Part shown: piece by piece, positions 36,569-45,943 of the stretch | Layout: each line of letters opens with the position of its first letter | Numbering within the stretch: position 1 is the stretch's first letter | NCBI RefSeq assembly: GCF_030250645.1 | Contig: NZ_JASSVS010000003.1 | Location: 496,001 to 560,000 of the forward strand | Source: Marinobacter azerbaijanicus | GTDB taxonomy: Bacteria > Pseudomonadota > Gammaproteobacteria > Pseudomonadales > Oleiphilaceae | Length of the DNA: 64,000 nt | Reading direction: 5' to 3' | Program-made: the position numbers and the translations under genes | Notes under the pieces: generated by a model | The model's input: the letters and a program-made list of their open reading frames with translations, nothing else | Database searches by the model: none | Told to the model about the DNA's origin: nothing

Positions 36569-38807
36569 CGCTGACCCTGAAAATCGCAGGGAGCAGCGTA
36601 TTGCCGAATTGGAGGCTGAGAACGAACGCCTCCGGAAAATCCGGGACGCCCTGATTGTACGGGTAGAGTCAGGCTCGGCCCACAAACCCGAGCCTTACGC
36701 AGTGTTTGAGCATTCGGTGGTGCTGGCGGAACAGGTGCGTGAGCGGACTGAAGCCCTCAACCAGACCATGGACGAGCTCAAGGGCAGCAATAAGGCTCTG
36801 AACCGCGCCCGTGAAGAAGCCGAAACCACTCGCCAGCGCCTGGTGGATGCCATTGAAAGTATTGCTGACGGTTTTGTGCTTTTCGATCACCAGCATCGCC
36901 TCATCCAGTGCAACAGCCGGTTCCGCAGTTACTGGAAACACTCCGGCCTTGAGGTGCCGCCGGCCGGCACTGCAATCAGCGACGTGAAGGAGCATGCGGT
37001 CAATTCCGGACTGATTGTTGAGGAACATGCCAATGCCTCTTCTGAGGGCACGGTGTTTCTGTTGTCCAATGGCCGCTGGGTCCAGATGACAGAAAGGCCT
37101 ACCCGTGAAGGGGGGCTGGTGGTGCTTTACTCGGATATCACCGACGTCAAGAACAGCGAAATGGCCCGTCGTATCAGGGCGCTGGAGGAAAGTGAGCGCT
37201 GGATTCGCGTGGTGACAGACCATGTGCCTGCCTTGATTGCCTATGTCGGCGCGGACATGACCGTGCAGTTCTGCAACAAGGTCTATGAAGCCTGGTATGG
37301 TCGCAATGGCGAATCGCCATTGGGGAAACATCTGCAGCAGGTCCATCAGCCGGAGTTGTACCGGCGCCTCATGCCCCATGTTCAGAAGGTGCTGAAAGGC
37401 GAAAGCGTTAACTTCGAGTTCGAGGAAACCAACGACACCGGAGAGACTCGCTACATGCTGCGGGCCTACGTACCCAATGTGGACACCGAAGGCGAGGTGA
37501 CGGGTTTCTTTGTATTGATCCGGGATATCACTGACCGCCGAAAAACCGCCCTGGCGCTGGAACGGGCCTACGATGACCTGGAGCGGCGCGTCAAGGAGCG
37601 CACGGCAGCCCTGACCGGGCTGAACAACCAGTTGCGTCAGGAAATTGATGAGCGTGCTGCAGTGGAAGCGCGACTCAGGGATGCCAAGATGGATGCCGAA
37701 CGTGCCAATCTGTCCAAGACCAAGTTCCTGGCGGCGGTCAGCCACGATCTGTTGCAACCCCTGAACGCGGCGCGTCTGTTTACCAGTGCCCTGCTTGAGC
37801 ACTCCTTTGGTCCGAAGGCTGAAGCCCTGGTGCGGTCGGTCAGCACGTCCCTGGACGATGTAGAAAACCTTCTGGGCACCCTGGTGGATATCTCCAAGCT
37901 GGATGCAGGGGTTATCAAGCCGGATATCATGGCGTTTGACCTGCGGGACTTGCTGAACAATATCGCCCGGGAGTTCCGTCAGATGGCCATGGCGGAGGGC
38001 CTGACTCTGGATTTTGTGCCGTCATCGGCGATCGTGGAGTCAGATTCGCAGCTGCTGGCGCGGATTCTTCGCAATTTCCTGACCAATGCCATTCGTTACA
38101 CCGGCTCGGGACGAATCCTGCTGGGATGTCGCCGCCATGCCGATTATGTGCTGCTGCAGGTCTGGGATACCGGACCGGGTATTCCCCAGGACAAGCTCAC
38201 CGAGATTTTTCAGGAGTTCAAACGCATCCGCCCGACCGGCTCGCAGCCGGACAAGGGCCTGGGCCTCGGCCTGGCGATCGTGGACAAGATTTCGCGAATT
38301 CTGGGCCACGAGGTGACCGTATCGTCCATTGAGGGCAGGGGGTCAGTCTTCAGTGTGAAGGTGCCCGTGGGGCGACTGCAGCCCAAGAGGCAAACCCAGG
38401 AGGAAAACCGGATCGTGTCAAACGACAGTGGCCTGGGCGGCGCCAGGATCTGGGTAATTGATAACGATCACGCCATCTGCCAGGGCATGCAAACATTGCT
38501 GGAAGGCTGGGACTGCCAGGTGATTTCAGCGGTTTCCCTGGAAGACCTGGAGCGCCAGGTGGACCCGGCCTCAAGCGAGGTGGATCTGATTCTGGCGGAC
38601 TACCACCTGGATAACGATGAAAACGGGGTAGACGTAGTGGCCAATATCAACGGCCGCCGGCATTGCCCGGCACCGGTGGTGATGATCACCGCCAACTATA
38701 CCAACGAGCTGAAGCAGCATATCCGCGAGTTGGGATACGTGTTGATGAACAAGCCGGTGAAGCCGTTGAAGTTGCGGAGTGCGTTGAATCACCTTTTGAG
38801 AGGGTGA
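36546..38807 (+). CDS. Hybrid PAS sensor histidine kinase (NahK/ErcS'-like)
   Basis: A 753-residue soluble kinase. An N-terminal coiled coil (about 14-100) is followed by two PAS domains (about 100-210 and 215-335), a second coiled coil, HisKA with phospho-His in AVSHDLLQPLNAARLF, HATPase_c (WDTGPGIP, GLGLGLAIV) and a C-terminal receiver (VIDND, LADYHLD, NKPVKP). No membrane segment, so it senses a cytoplasmic signal. It overlaps the FIST gene, and an ErbR/AgmR-type regulator follows convergently; together they resemble the upper tier of the pseudomonad ethanol-oxidation cascade. Confidence 0.92.
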   Translation: MPVVDTTDADPENRREQRIAELEAENERLRKIRDALIVRVESGSAHKPEPYAVFEHSVVLAEQVRERTEALNQTMDELKGSNKALNRAREEAETTRQRLVDAIESIADGFVLFDHQHRLIQCNSRFRSYWKHSGLEVPPAGTAISDVKEHAVNSGLIVEEHANASSEGTVFLLSNGRWVQMTERPTREGGLVVLYSDITDVKNSEMARRIRALEESERWIRVVTDHVPALIAYVGADMTVQFCNKVYEAWYGRNGESPLGKHLQQVHQPELYRRLMPHVQKVLKGESVNFEFEETNDTGETRYMLRAYVPNVDTEGEVTGFFVLIRDITDRRKTALALERAYDDLERRVKERTAALTGLNNQLRQEIDERAAVEARLRDAKMDAERANLSKTKFLAAVSHDLLQPLNAARLFTSALLEHSFGPKAEALVRSVSTSLDDVENLLGTLVDISKLDAGVIKPDIMAFDLRDLLNNIAREFRQMAMAEGLTLDFVPSSAIVESDSQLLARILRNFLTNAIRYTGSGRILLGCRRHADYVLLQVWDTGPGIPQDKLTEIFQEFKRIRPTGSQPDKGLGLGLAIVDKISRILGHEVTVSSIEGRGSVFSVKVPVGRLQPKRQTQEENRIVSNDSGLGGARIWVIDNDHAICQGMQTLLEGWDCQVISAVSLEDLERQVDPASSEVDLILADYHLDNDENGVDVVANINGRRHCPAPVVMITANYTNELKQHIRELGYVLMNKPVKPLKLRSALNHLLRG

Positions 38808-38821
38808 GGATGTTCGGGGTT

Positions 38822-38910
38822 TTGTCGGATTACGCCTTTGGCTAATCCGACCTACGGAGAGTAAGACCGTATAAATGTAGGTCGGATTAGCCGAAGGCGT
38901 AATCCGACAA
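38822..38910. repeat. Inverted pair of REP-like units (BIME-like)
   Basis: Two 34-bp units, 38822-38855 and 38877-38910, are reverse complements with one mismatch, separated by 21 bases. Each is itself a hairpin (GTCGGATTA ... TAATCCGAC), the same unit as at 9345. The pair sits between the convergent ends of the hybrid kinase and the response regulator, where it can act as a two-way terminator or mRNA stabiliser. Confidence 0.85.
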
Positions 38911-38929
38911 ACATGCGCAGGCCGAAAAA

Positions 38930-39607
38930 TTACCGTTTCAGATACTGACTGAAATCCACATCACTCGCCGAAAGAATCGCCTGCACGCGGTTGTGAACCC
39001 CAAGCTTGCGCAGTATCGCCGACACATGGGCTTTCACCGTGGTCTCGGCGATATTCAGGTTGTAGGCGATCTGCTTGTTGGACTCGCCCTTGGACATGCG
39101 TTCCAGCACCAGCAATTGGCGGCGGGTGAGGGAGTTCAGCAGTTCCGGTGAAATCGGGTTGTCCTCATGCCGGCTGCGGCGGCTGGTGCTCTCTTTACCG
39201 GTGCGGATGATGTCCGATGGCAGATAGACATTACCGTTGAGAATCTGCTGGATGGCTTCAGTCATCTGGGCCCGGGGCGAGGATTTGGTGATAAAACCGC
39301 AGGCGCCGTAAGTGATGGCCTGGAGCACAACCTGTTTGTCTTCCTCCGCGGACACAATCACCACCGGAATCGTGGGTGCTTCGTTGCGCAGGGAAATAAG
39401 CCCATTCAGACCGTGCATGCCGGGCATGTTCAGGTCCAGCAGAATAAGGTCCAGGTCATCATTTTCGCGGGTAATCTCCAGTGCACTGTCGAGGTCTGCG
39501 GTTTCAATAATCTCACTGCCGCTGAATCCCGATGAAATCACACTGCTGATGGCTTCACGGAAAAGAGGGTGGTCGTCGGCGATCAGAATCTTGTATGCCG
39601 GCTCCAT
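38930..39607 (-). CDS. LuxR-family response regulator, ErbR/AgmR type
   Basis: A 225-residue regulator: receiver domain (about 1-125; [11 protein letters not shown], phospho-Asp in [12 protein letters not shown]) and LuxR-type helix-turn-helix (about 160-220; [35 protein letters not shown] contains the recognition helix). It strongly resembles AgmR/ErbR (PedR1), the direct activator of PQQ alcohol dehydrogenase genes. The ATG at 39607 follows CAGGTGG; the open frame extends 32 codons upstream. Partner kinase is probably the hybrid kinase next door. Confidence 0.88.
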   Translation of the reverse strand: MEPAYKILIADDHPLFREAISSVISSGFSGSEIIETADLDSALEITRENDDLDLILLDLNMPGMHGLNGLISLRNEAPTIPVVIVSAEEDKQVVLQAITYGACGFITKSSPRAQMTEAIQQILNGNVYLPSDIIRTGKESTSRRSRHEDNPISPELLNSLTRRQLLVLERMSKGESNKQIAYNLNIAETTVKAHVSAILRKLGVHNRVQAILSASDVDFSQYLKR

Positions 39608-39872
39608 GGATGGTTCCACCTGTTTGTTTTCATTATGTGGGGTTGTTTCCGATGCATGATAGCGCTTTTCGGAAGAGAGTGCGGCATCGAGCTCATTAAG
39701 CATGGCGGCCTCCTGTGCAAAGGGTCTCCGGAATCGGAACAGACCCTCTGATTATTATTGTGATGATTTCATTACACGCTATCTGCGCTTCAGGTTGAAT
39801 GCGACCATCGCACCAAAAAACAGGCACCAAAGTACTATTCTTGCCCGGCGGCGGGCTTCGTATCGTGTAAGG

Positions 39873-40898
39873 ATGAACCGACAACCAATAACAAAGCCTG
39901 TTCCTGACCAATTTGCAGCCAGTGCCCGGTCCCTCCGGCTGGCGATGCCGGCTCTTCTGCTCGTATTTTTGTTGGCGGGACTCGCCCGCGCCAGTGATGA
40001 AGCTGCCACACCTTTACCCGTGCTTTCCGTCAGCGTGCTGCAGTTCGGCACCGCCCACTGGGAGCTGGACCACATACTGCACCGGGGGCTGGACCAGAAG
40101 AATGGCTACCACCTCGAACTGAAACTGGTGGCCAATCTTCCGGCCTCCCGCCTGGCAGTGACCAGTGGCTCCGTGAACGGCGCGGTGGCCGATCTCCTGT
40201 GGGCACAGTCCCGGTTTCAGGCAGGTACCCCCTACCTGTATGTGCCGTTCTCGTCGCGGATTGGCGATATCGTGGTGCCGGAAGATTCCTATATTCGTTC
40301 CGTTGCCGACCTTGCCGGTAAACGGATTGGCGTGGCGGGCGGCCCCGATAGCAAAGGCTGGATACTGCTCCAGAAGGTTGCAGAACAGCAGGGGGGCAGT
40401 CTGACTGAATCCGCCGATGTTCAGTTCGCTGCGCCGCCACTGCTGAGCCAGGCCCTGAAGCGGGACCAGGTGGACGTGATTGTTACCTACTGGCATTTCG
40501 CCGCCCGGCTGATGGGGGAGGGCGGCTGGCGCTCCGCGTTCGGAATGGCTGACCTGCTCACCGCCATGAACCTGGACCCGAACCTTCCGGTTTTGGGGTA
40601 TGTGTTTCCGGCAGACTGGGCTGAGGACCATCGCTCCCTGGTTGACGATTTTGCTGCGTCCCTGCGCCAGGCCAAAGCCGAATTGGCGCAAGACGAATCA
40701 CACTGGCAGCGGCTGCGGCCATTGATGGGCAATCCGCAGGATGGAATATTCCAGGCCTTGAAAGAGGGCTTCATAGCGGGCACGCCTGCACCCCAGACCG
40801 ACCAGCGGATTGCCGATCTGCATCGGTTGCTGACCCTCACCGGCGCCGATTCAGACAACCTGATGTCGGCAGAGCTGTTCTACCGGAGCCAGCCGTGA
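39873..40898 (+). CDS. NitT/TauT-type ABC substrate-binding protein
   Basis: A 341-residue exported protein (signal peptide about 20-45, cleavage near ARA-SDE). The mature sequence (LQFGTAHWELDHILHRGLD, ADLLWAQSRF, DLAGKRIGVAGGPDSKGW) has the two-lobe NMT1/THI5-like fold of NitT/TauT binding proteins. It overlaps the permease start. Substrate unknown; position beside ErbR-type regulation suggests a compound linked to alcohol or quinoprotein metabolism. Confidence 0.85.
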   Translation: MNRQPITKPVPDQFAASARSLRLAMPALLLVFLLAGLARASDEAATPLPVLSVSVLQFGTAHWELDHILHRGLDQKNGYHLELKLVANLPASRLAVTSGSVNGAVADLLWAQSRFQAGTPYLYVPFSSRIGDIVVPEDSYIRSVADLAGKRIGVAGGPDSKGWILLQKVAEQQGGSLTESADVQFAAPPLLSQALKRDQVDVIVTYWHFAARLMGEGGWRSAFGMADLLTAMNLDPNLPVLGYVFPADWAEDHRSLVDDFAASLRQAKAELAQDESHWQRLRPLMGNPQDGIFQALKEGFIAGTPAPQTDQRIADLHRLLTLTGADSDNLMSAELFYRSQP

Positions 40899-41671
40899 GC
40901 AGTCACTCCGGTCGCCCGCCGGCCTGGAGCTACTGGGTGGTCCTGCCTTCTTTCGTCCTGTTCTGGGCACTGGTTGCCTGGTTTCTCAAATCACCTTTAC
41001 TTCCCACGCCACTCAATGTGCTCGACACCCTGTTACGGGAGTCCGCCTCCGGCGAACTCTGGCACCACCTGAGTGCCACCCTTGCCCGTGTCATCGTGGC
41101 CTTTGTTCTGGCGATGTTGCTGGGCACCGCCATTGGCATCGTCATGGGCCGGTCAAGAACCACCAATGCATTGTTTGACCCCATGCTGGTGCTACTGCTC
41201 AACCTGCCGGCGCTGGTCACCATCATTCTGATGTACGTCTGGTTCGGCCTGGTGGAAGTGGCTGCGGTCATGGCCGTGGTCATCAACAAAGTGCCCAATG
41301 TCGCGGTCACCGTCCGCGAAGGCGCACGCAGCCTGGATTTCCGGCTTGAAGAAATGGCCACGGTATACGACTTTACCCGCTGGCAGCGGTTCCGTGAGGT
41401 CTGGGTGCCGCAACTCTTCCCCTACCTCATGGCCGCCACCCGGGGCGGGCTGGCCCTGATCTGGAAAATCGTCCTGGTCGTGGAACTGCTGGGCCGTTCG
41501 GATGGCATCGGCTTCCAGTTGCACATGGCCTTCCAGGTATTCGACGTGGCTGCCATCCTTGCCTACAGCCTGGCCTTTATCGCCGTGGTCCAGCTCATCG
41601 AACTGGCCATCCTGCAACCCCTCGAACGCCACTCCAGCCGCTGGCGCCAGCCGGAGACCGCCCATGCTTGA
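40895..41671 (+). CDS. NitT/TauT-type ABC permease
   Basis: A 258-residue inner-membrane permease with about six helices. The ABC-coupling EAA-like loop is the segment EMATVYDFTRWQRFREVWVPQLFPY. It uses a GTG start (GTGA overlap with the binding-protein stop) and overlaps the ATPase by 8 bases, so one transporter of three genes. Confidence 0.9.
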   Translation: MSSHSGRPPAWSYWVVLPSFVLFWALVAWFLKSPLLPTPLNVLDTLLRESASGELWHHLSATLARVIVAFVLAMLLGTAIGIVMGRSRTTNALFDPMLVLLLNLPALVTIILMYVWFGLVEVAAVMAVVINKVPNVAVTVREGARSLDFRLEEMATVYDFTRWQRFREVWVPQLFPYLMAATRGGLALIWKIVLVVELLGRSDGIGFQLHMAFQVFDVAAILAYSLAFIAVVQLIELAILQPLERHSSRWRQPETAHA

Positions 41672-42338
41672 ACTGCAGATCGCCGGCCGCAGCTTTGGCC
41701 AGCCAGTGCTGGGGGAAGTGTTTGCCACCATAGAGCGGGGCGATCGCATTTGTCTGCTGGGCCCCTCCGGTATTGGTAAAACCACCTTGCTGAACGCCAT
41801 CGCCGGGCTGGATAAAGCCATTCCGGCGGAAGCCATTATTGGTCGCGAGAAACTCCGGGTGGGTTACCTGTTTCAGGAGCATCGATTGCTGCCCTGGCGG
41901 ACTCTGAATGCCAATCTACGGTTGGCGGGAGCGAACCATGAGGAAGCGGAAGAGCACCTGGCCAGTGTGGGGTTGAAGGGCTATGGCCACTATCTGCCGG
42001 ACCAGCTGTCTCTGGGAATGGCCCGGCGGGCGGCGTTGGCCCGTTGCCTGGCGGTGAAACCTGACCTGCTGTTGTTGGATGAGCCTTTTGCGTCACTGGA
42101 TCCGGTGATGGCGGGCGAGCTGAAAGCACTGATTGCGGGGATACTGGATACCAATCCCGGGATGGCGATGATTTGTGTCACCCATGATGGAGGGGATGCG
42201 GAGATACTGGCGAATCGGTTGTGGTACCTGAATGGTCAGCCGGCGCGGTTGCAGTGGGATGATGTGGTTGGCGAACCTCGCCTGATCAACGATCTCCTTG
42301 GCAGGTTGCGAAATTCCGAGGGATTTGACCTGGTTTGA
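41664..42338 (+). CDS. ABC transporter ATP-binding protein with atypical signature motif
   Basis: A 224-residue ATPase of the NitT/TauT group: Walker A GPSGIGKTT, Q-loop FQEHRLLPW, Walker B LLLDEPFASLD, switch His VTHDGGDAE. The signature motif reads LSLGMARRAAL instead of LSGGxxQR, and the protein is shorter than usual (about 250), so its activity or pairing could be altered. It is the third gene of the 39873-42338 transporter unit. Confidence 0.88.
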   Translation: MLELQIAGRSFGQPVLGEVFATIERGDRICLLGPSGIGKTTLLNAIAGLDKAIPAEAIIGREKLRVGYLFQEHRLLPWRTLNANLRLAGANHEEAEEHLASVGLKGYGHYLPDQLSLGMARRAALARCLAVKPDLLLLDEPFASLDPVMAGELKALIAGILDTNPGMAMICVTHDGGDAEILANRLWYLNGQPARLQWDDVVGEPRLINDLLGRLRNSEGFDLV

Positions 42339-42429
42339 TAACAAAATCGTGACGCTCGAATTGTTGCCTTCGTGAAACATCGGCTAACATGGCCAGCCTG
42401 TCTTTTACCGTCAACAAGGAGTGCTGACG

Positions 42430-44490
42430 ATGGGCTTTATGGACCTGGTCCTGGTATGGGACCTGAAGGCCTACCACCTTCCCCGTATTGAATCCCCCTT
42501 TATTGCCGCCAGTATGGCCAGGCGTCTTGTTCAAAACGATGGCCATGTTCCCTCACACCTGGCCTCGGCGCTTGGGGCCAGCACCCGCGACAGCCACGAA
42601 CTTGCGGAAGCGGTCTACCAGGCAGTCAGCGAATGCAGGTTGATGCTTGTCCATACGGGCTCGGACAGGCCCCTGTCCCCCCTGGTGACCTGGCAGCCGG
42701 ACGGCAGCCTGCTTGCTGGAGCCCGCTGGCGGGTAAGTGGTAGCGGGATGAGTTCCCTCTATGGAATTAAAAAGGCGGTGGCAGAACTGAACGATTGCGG
42801 GGTCACTCAGGAACAACTTCGCCAGTATCGACCCCAGGGCGTCGGTGGGCTGGGAGTAGGCCTTTTTTCGGCGAACTATCGGCAGTGGCGGCAATCAGAA
42901 CGGGAGGCGCAAGGCGGGGCGGAGTATCACCGTTTGACCTTGCCACTGGGGGCCTCGGCACCGCTGAATGCCGCAGCAGCGTCCGCAACCGAAGAGACCC
43001 AGGCCGCCCCTTTCCCCAGAGTGCATCTGGAGGTTGGCGTGTTTACCGACGGCACCATGAACAATGCTGCCAATGCACGGTCTTTTGCAGAGCAACTTGA
43101 ACGGGATTGTCTGATTCCCTATGAAAACGATGAGATTAGTCGGGAGGAGTGCGAGTGGCGACTATCGATGTTGATGGGCGGGAGTTATGCCAATGCGGTC
43201 AGCAATGTGGCGAAGTTGTGGGACCTGTATCCGGAAAATGAACTTGAGTCCGACGGCATCATTACCTACCGCCGCACCGCATATGCCCCTGGGGCAGGTA
43301 CCAAAACAGGTGATAGTGATGTGCTGTACGGGGCGGCCACAGGCATGGGTGAGGCCGGTGTCATCCAACAGGTAAAGCACGCTTTTGCGCAACTGGCCTT
43401 ACGATTACGGGAGGACTTGCAGGGCAGAGCGATTGATCGGCTGACCCTGGACTTGTTTGGTTTCAGCCGGGGCGCGGCGGCGGCCCGCCATGCCGCGCAC
43501 GAAATCAATTTGGGGAAGAGTGGCCTACTTGCGAAGATCTTGTTGGAGAACGGCATCCTATGGCCAGAGCATGTCGAGATCCGATTTGTCGGGGTGTTCG
43601 ATTCCGTGGCAGCCATCGTTAATCCGCTAGCAGGTGACCTTTTAGCCCACAACGACCGCAACCATCCGGTGAAGCTGTATCTGGATCCAGGCAAGGTAGG
43701 CCAGGCCGTGCACCTGACTGCAGCCCACGAACACCGTAAGAATTTTGCCCTGAACAGCATCAGAAACCGGGACGGAAGCCTTCCGGCCAACTTCAGGGAG
43801 ATTACGCTACCGGGCGCTCACTCTGATATTGGCGGTGGTTATGGCGACAGCCAGAGGGAAGAGGTGCTATTGAGCCCGATGCTGCAGATACCTCGAAACC
43901 GGATGCGCTGGCCAGAGAGAACTTCACAGTGGGACAACCTGGAAGTCCAGCGGCAACAGGTGGTGTCCGAAGGTTGGGTGGGGCCCTATAACCTGCCGGT
44001 GCAGCAGTCGGATCAGTTGCAGGCGCGGCCGAATGACCTGGGTTCTGAAGGGCCTGCCAGCCTGGAGATAGTCACCCGGTCTCATGAGCATCCTGCACCG
44101 GATGGCCGCATAGAGTTGGTGTTGCGAATGCTGCGACAGGTTAGGGGTGATTACTCGCGGGTGCCCTTGAGGTTGATGCATCGGTTGGCAGTGGAGCAGC
44201 AAGTGCCTTTAGGTAAAATTGATCCCACCGAGGAAACAGTATCGGTGCCGGATGAGCTGGAGCCTGTGCTACAACAAATCCTGGGGCAGATTGGCCAGGG
44301 CTCTGATTCGCCTTCCCTTGTCAGGGAACATCAGGAACTGTTGCTCCAACGCTATATCCATTATTCAGCGCACTACAACGGTATCGAGACTCTTTTAGCT
44401 GGTGATCCATCCAAATTTGAGGGCATATATCCTCACGCGCCGGTACCCTCCGGGGAACGTCTAGTTTATCCACAGATGAAGGGCGAATAA
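42430..44490 (+). CDS. DUF2235 (Tle1-like) alpha/beta-hydrolase, probable type VI lipase effector
   Basis: A 686-residue protein without a signal peptide. The first ~195 residues match nothing I recognise. The DUF2235 domain follows: DGTMNN (Asp207), nucleophile elbow GFSRGAA (Ser346), FDSVAA (Asp391) and HSDIGGGY (His464), giving the Ser-Asp-His set of Tle1-type phospholipases delivered by type VI secretion. AAGGAG precedes the ATG at 42430. The TAATG overlap with a lipoprotein gene is the classic effector-immunity layout. No vgrG, hcp or PAAR gene is near, so delivery is inferred. Confidence 0.85.
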   Translation: MGFMDLVLVWDLKAYHLPRIESPFIAASMARRLVQNDGHVPSHLASALGASTRDSHELAEAVYQAVSECRLMLVHTGSDRPLSPLVTWQPDGSLLAGARWRVSGSGMSSLYGIKKAVAELNDCGVTQEQLRQYRPQGVGGLGVGLFSANYRQWRQSEREAQGGAEYHRLTLPLGASAPLNAAAASATEETQAAPFPRVHLEVGVFTDGTMNNAANARSFAEQLERDCLIPYENDEISREECEWRLSMLMGGSYANAVSNVAKLWDLYPENELESDGIITYRRTAYAPGAGTKTGDSDVLYGAATGMGEAGVIQQVKHAFAQLALRLREDLQGRAIDRLTLDLFGFSRGAAAARHAAHEINLGKSGLLAKILLENGILWPEHVEIRFVGVFDSVAAIVNPLAGDLLAHNDRNHPVKLYLDPGKVGQAVHLTAAHEHRKNFALNSIRNRDGSLPANFREITLPGAHSDIGGGYGDSQREEVLLSPMLQIPRNRMRWPERTSQWDNLEVQRQQVVSEGWVGPYNLPVQQSDQLQARPNDLGSEGPASLEIVTRSHEHPAPDGRIELVLRMLRQVRGDYSRVPLRLMHRLAVEQQVPLGKIDPTEETVSVPDELEPVLQQILGQIGQGSDSPSLVREHQELLLQRYIHYSAHYNGIETLLAGDPSKFEGIYPHAPVPSGERLVYPQMKGE

Positions 44491-45089
44491 TGATTAAGAA
44501 GGTTTTAGTCATAGGTATGATTTTTGTTGCCGCCCTGGCCAGCGGCTGCGCTTCATCGCCTAAGGAGGACGTGCCCTGGAGCATCAGAATCGCCGCGCCC
44601 AAGCACTACGAGGTGTGGGTTGAGGAAATGTTCCTGGAAAAGACTGGCGAGCGCAGTTGGCGCCAGCCCATTGGCTCAGTAGGGTGTTGCTGGAGGGGCG
44701 AACGTGGTCCATCTGGCAAGGGCGCGGGTGTTGAGCCTTTCCCCGAGCTTATCTTTCTGCATTGGTTCTCTTTTGCCGAACAGGAATACTACACCAAGCT
44801 GATTGAAGTACCTCCTGACCTTCAGGAACGCATGCGGGCGCCTGCGCCCTACAAGACACAAGTCGATGTACGCTCTGGTCCAAGGCATTCCATGGTTATA
44901 GGCCTGGCCCCCGGAGGCACCGTGGTGGTCTGGATCATGAATCAGATTGGCAACGAGATTGAGGTGATGCGCATGCAGGCGTCAGAGGGACCAGGCGATC
45001 CTTCCGACTTCACTGAGCGCACCAAGGAGTACCTAAAACGGCACGGCGACTACCTAAAAGAACACGGAATCCCAACGGATGGTTGGTAG
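44490..45089 (+). CDS. DUF2931-like lipoprotein, probable immunity partner
   Basis: A 199-residue lipoprotein: lipobox LASGC with Cys20, then a periplasmic domain (SIRIAAPKHYEVWVEEMFLEK, LPPDLQ-like and HSMVIGLAPGGTVVVW blocks) resembling DUF2931 proteins found behind type VI lipase genes. Its start overlaps the effector stop by one base. A membrane-anchored periplasmic protein is well placed to neutralise an incoming phospholipase. Family assignment is by pattern, not search. Confidence 0.75.
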   Translation: MIKKVLVIGMIFVAALASGCASSPKEDVPWSIRIAAPKHYEVWVEEMFLEKTGERSWRQPIGSVGCCWRGERGPSGKGAGVEPFPELIFLHWFSFAEQEYYTKLIEVPPDLQERMRAPAPYKTQVDVRSGPRHSMVIGLAPGGTVVVWIMNQIGNEIEVMRMQASEGPGDPSDFTERTKEYLKRHGDYLKEHGIPTDGW

Positions 45090-45138
45090 GTCGCCGCAGG
45101 CGTGATGATGAGTGCTCCGCTTCCCGACCACTTCTCAA

Positions 45139-45942
45139 TCAGGCGGGTTTGGTCCCCAGTATCTTCGTCCGCTGAGGCCGGAACCCGGCTGTGGCCAGCA
45201 ATGCCAGGACGACCGTCACACTGGCGGTGATGCCATAGGCCACCGGGCTCCACTCCAGGTAGAGGGAAAACCGGATGGCCTCCACCGCGTGGGTGAAGGG
45301 ATTGAACTGGCAGATCCAGTACAGCCAGGGGCTGGCTTCGTTCATGCGCCACAGGGGGTACAGGGCGGAAGACATGAAGAACATGGGGAAAATGACAAAG
45401 TTCATTACTCCGGCAAAATTCTCCAGCTGTTTGATCCAGGTGGCAATCAGCAGCCCAAGGGCTCCGAGCATCAGACTGGTTAATACCAGCGCGGGCAGCA
45501 CGGCCAGATAGCCCCAGGGCGGTGGCTCTACGTCCACCAACAGTGCCAAAAGCAGGAACACGTACACCTGTCCAACAGACACCACACCCATTGCTAACAA
45601 CTTCGTTACCAATAGAAATGGCCGTGGCAAGGGGCTCATCAGCAGCACCCGCATACTGCCCAGTTCCCGGTCATACACCATCGAAAGCGCCCCCTGCATG
45701 CTGTTGAACAGGATGATCATCCCGCACAGCCCGGGGGCGATGTAGGTCTCGTAGGTGATGTAGGTCTGGTAGGGCGGAATGATGGAAATGCCCAGCACCG
45801 CCCGGAAGCCGGCGGCAAACACCACCAGCCACAGCAGTGGCCTTACCAGGGCGCTGGCGAAGCGGGTACGCTGCTGCCAGAAGCGCAGCCATTCGCGGGT
45901 CTGGATGCCCACGAAACAGTGCCAGTAATGGGCAGCTTTCAT
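45139..45942 (-). CDS. ABC-2 type permease of the PQQ-alcohol system (PedC-like)
   Basis: A 267-residue permease with six helices and the ABC-2 features CGMIILFNSMQGALSMVYDRELGSMRVLLMSPLPRPFLL around its cytoplasmic loop; key residues DRELGSMR and SPLPR. It belongs to the exporter family encoded with quinoprotein alcohol dehydrogenases (PedC type). It follows its ATPase by one base. It may extrude toxic alcohols or aldehydes or a cofactor; the substrate is not established. Confidence 0.9.
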   Translation of the reverse strand: MKAAHYWHCFVGIQTREWLRFWQQRTRFASALVRPLLWLVVFAAGFRAVLGISIIPPYQTYITYETYIAPGLCGMIILFNSMQGALSMVYDRELGSMRVLLMSPLPRPFLLVTKLLAMGVVSVGQVYVFLLLALLVDVEPPPWGYLAVLPALVLTSLMLGALGLLIATWIKQLENFAGVMNFVIFPMFFMSSALYPLWRMNEASPWLYWICQFNPFTHAVEAIRFSLYLEWSPVAYGITASVTVVLALLATAGFRPQRTKILGTKPA

Positions 45943-45943
45943 A

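Noticed and set aside
42430..45089. Full type VI secretion locus
   Set aside because: Only an effector-like and an immunity-like gene are present; no tss, hcp, vgrG or PAAR genes.
45086..45105. Possible decayed REP unit after the lipoprotein gene
   Set aside because: Only TAGGTCGCCGCAGGCGT resembles the unit; the pairing half is missing.
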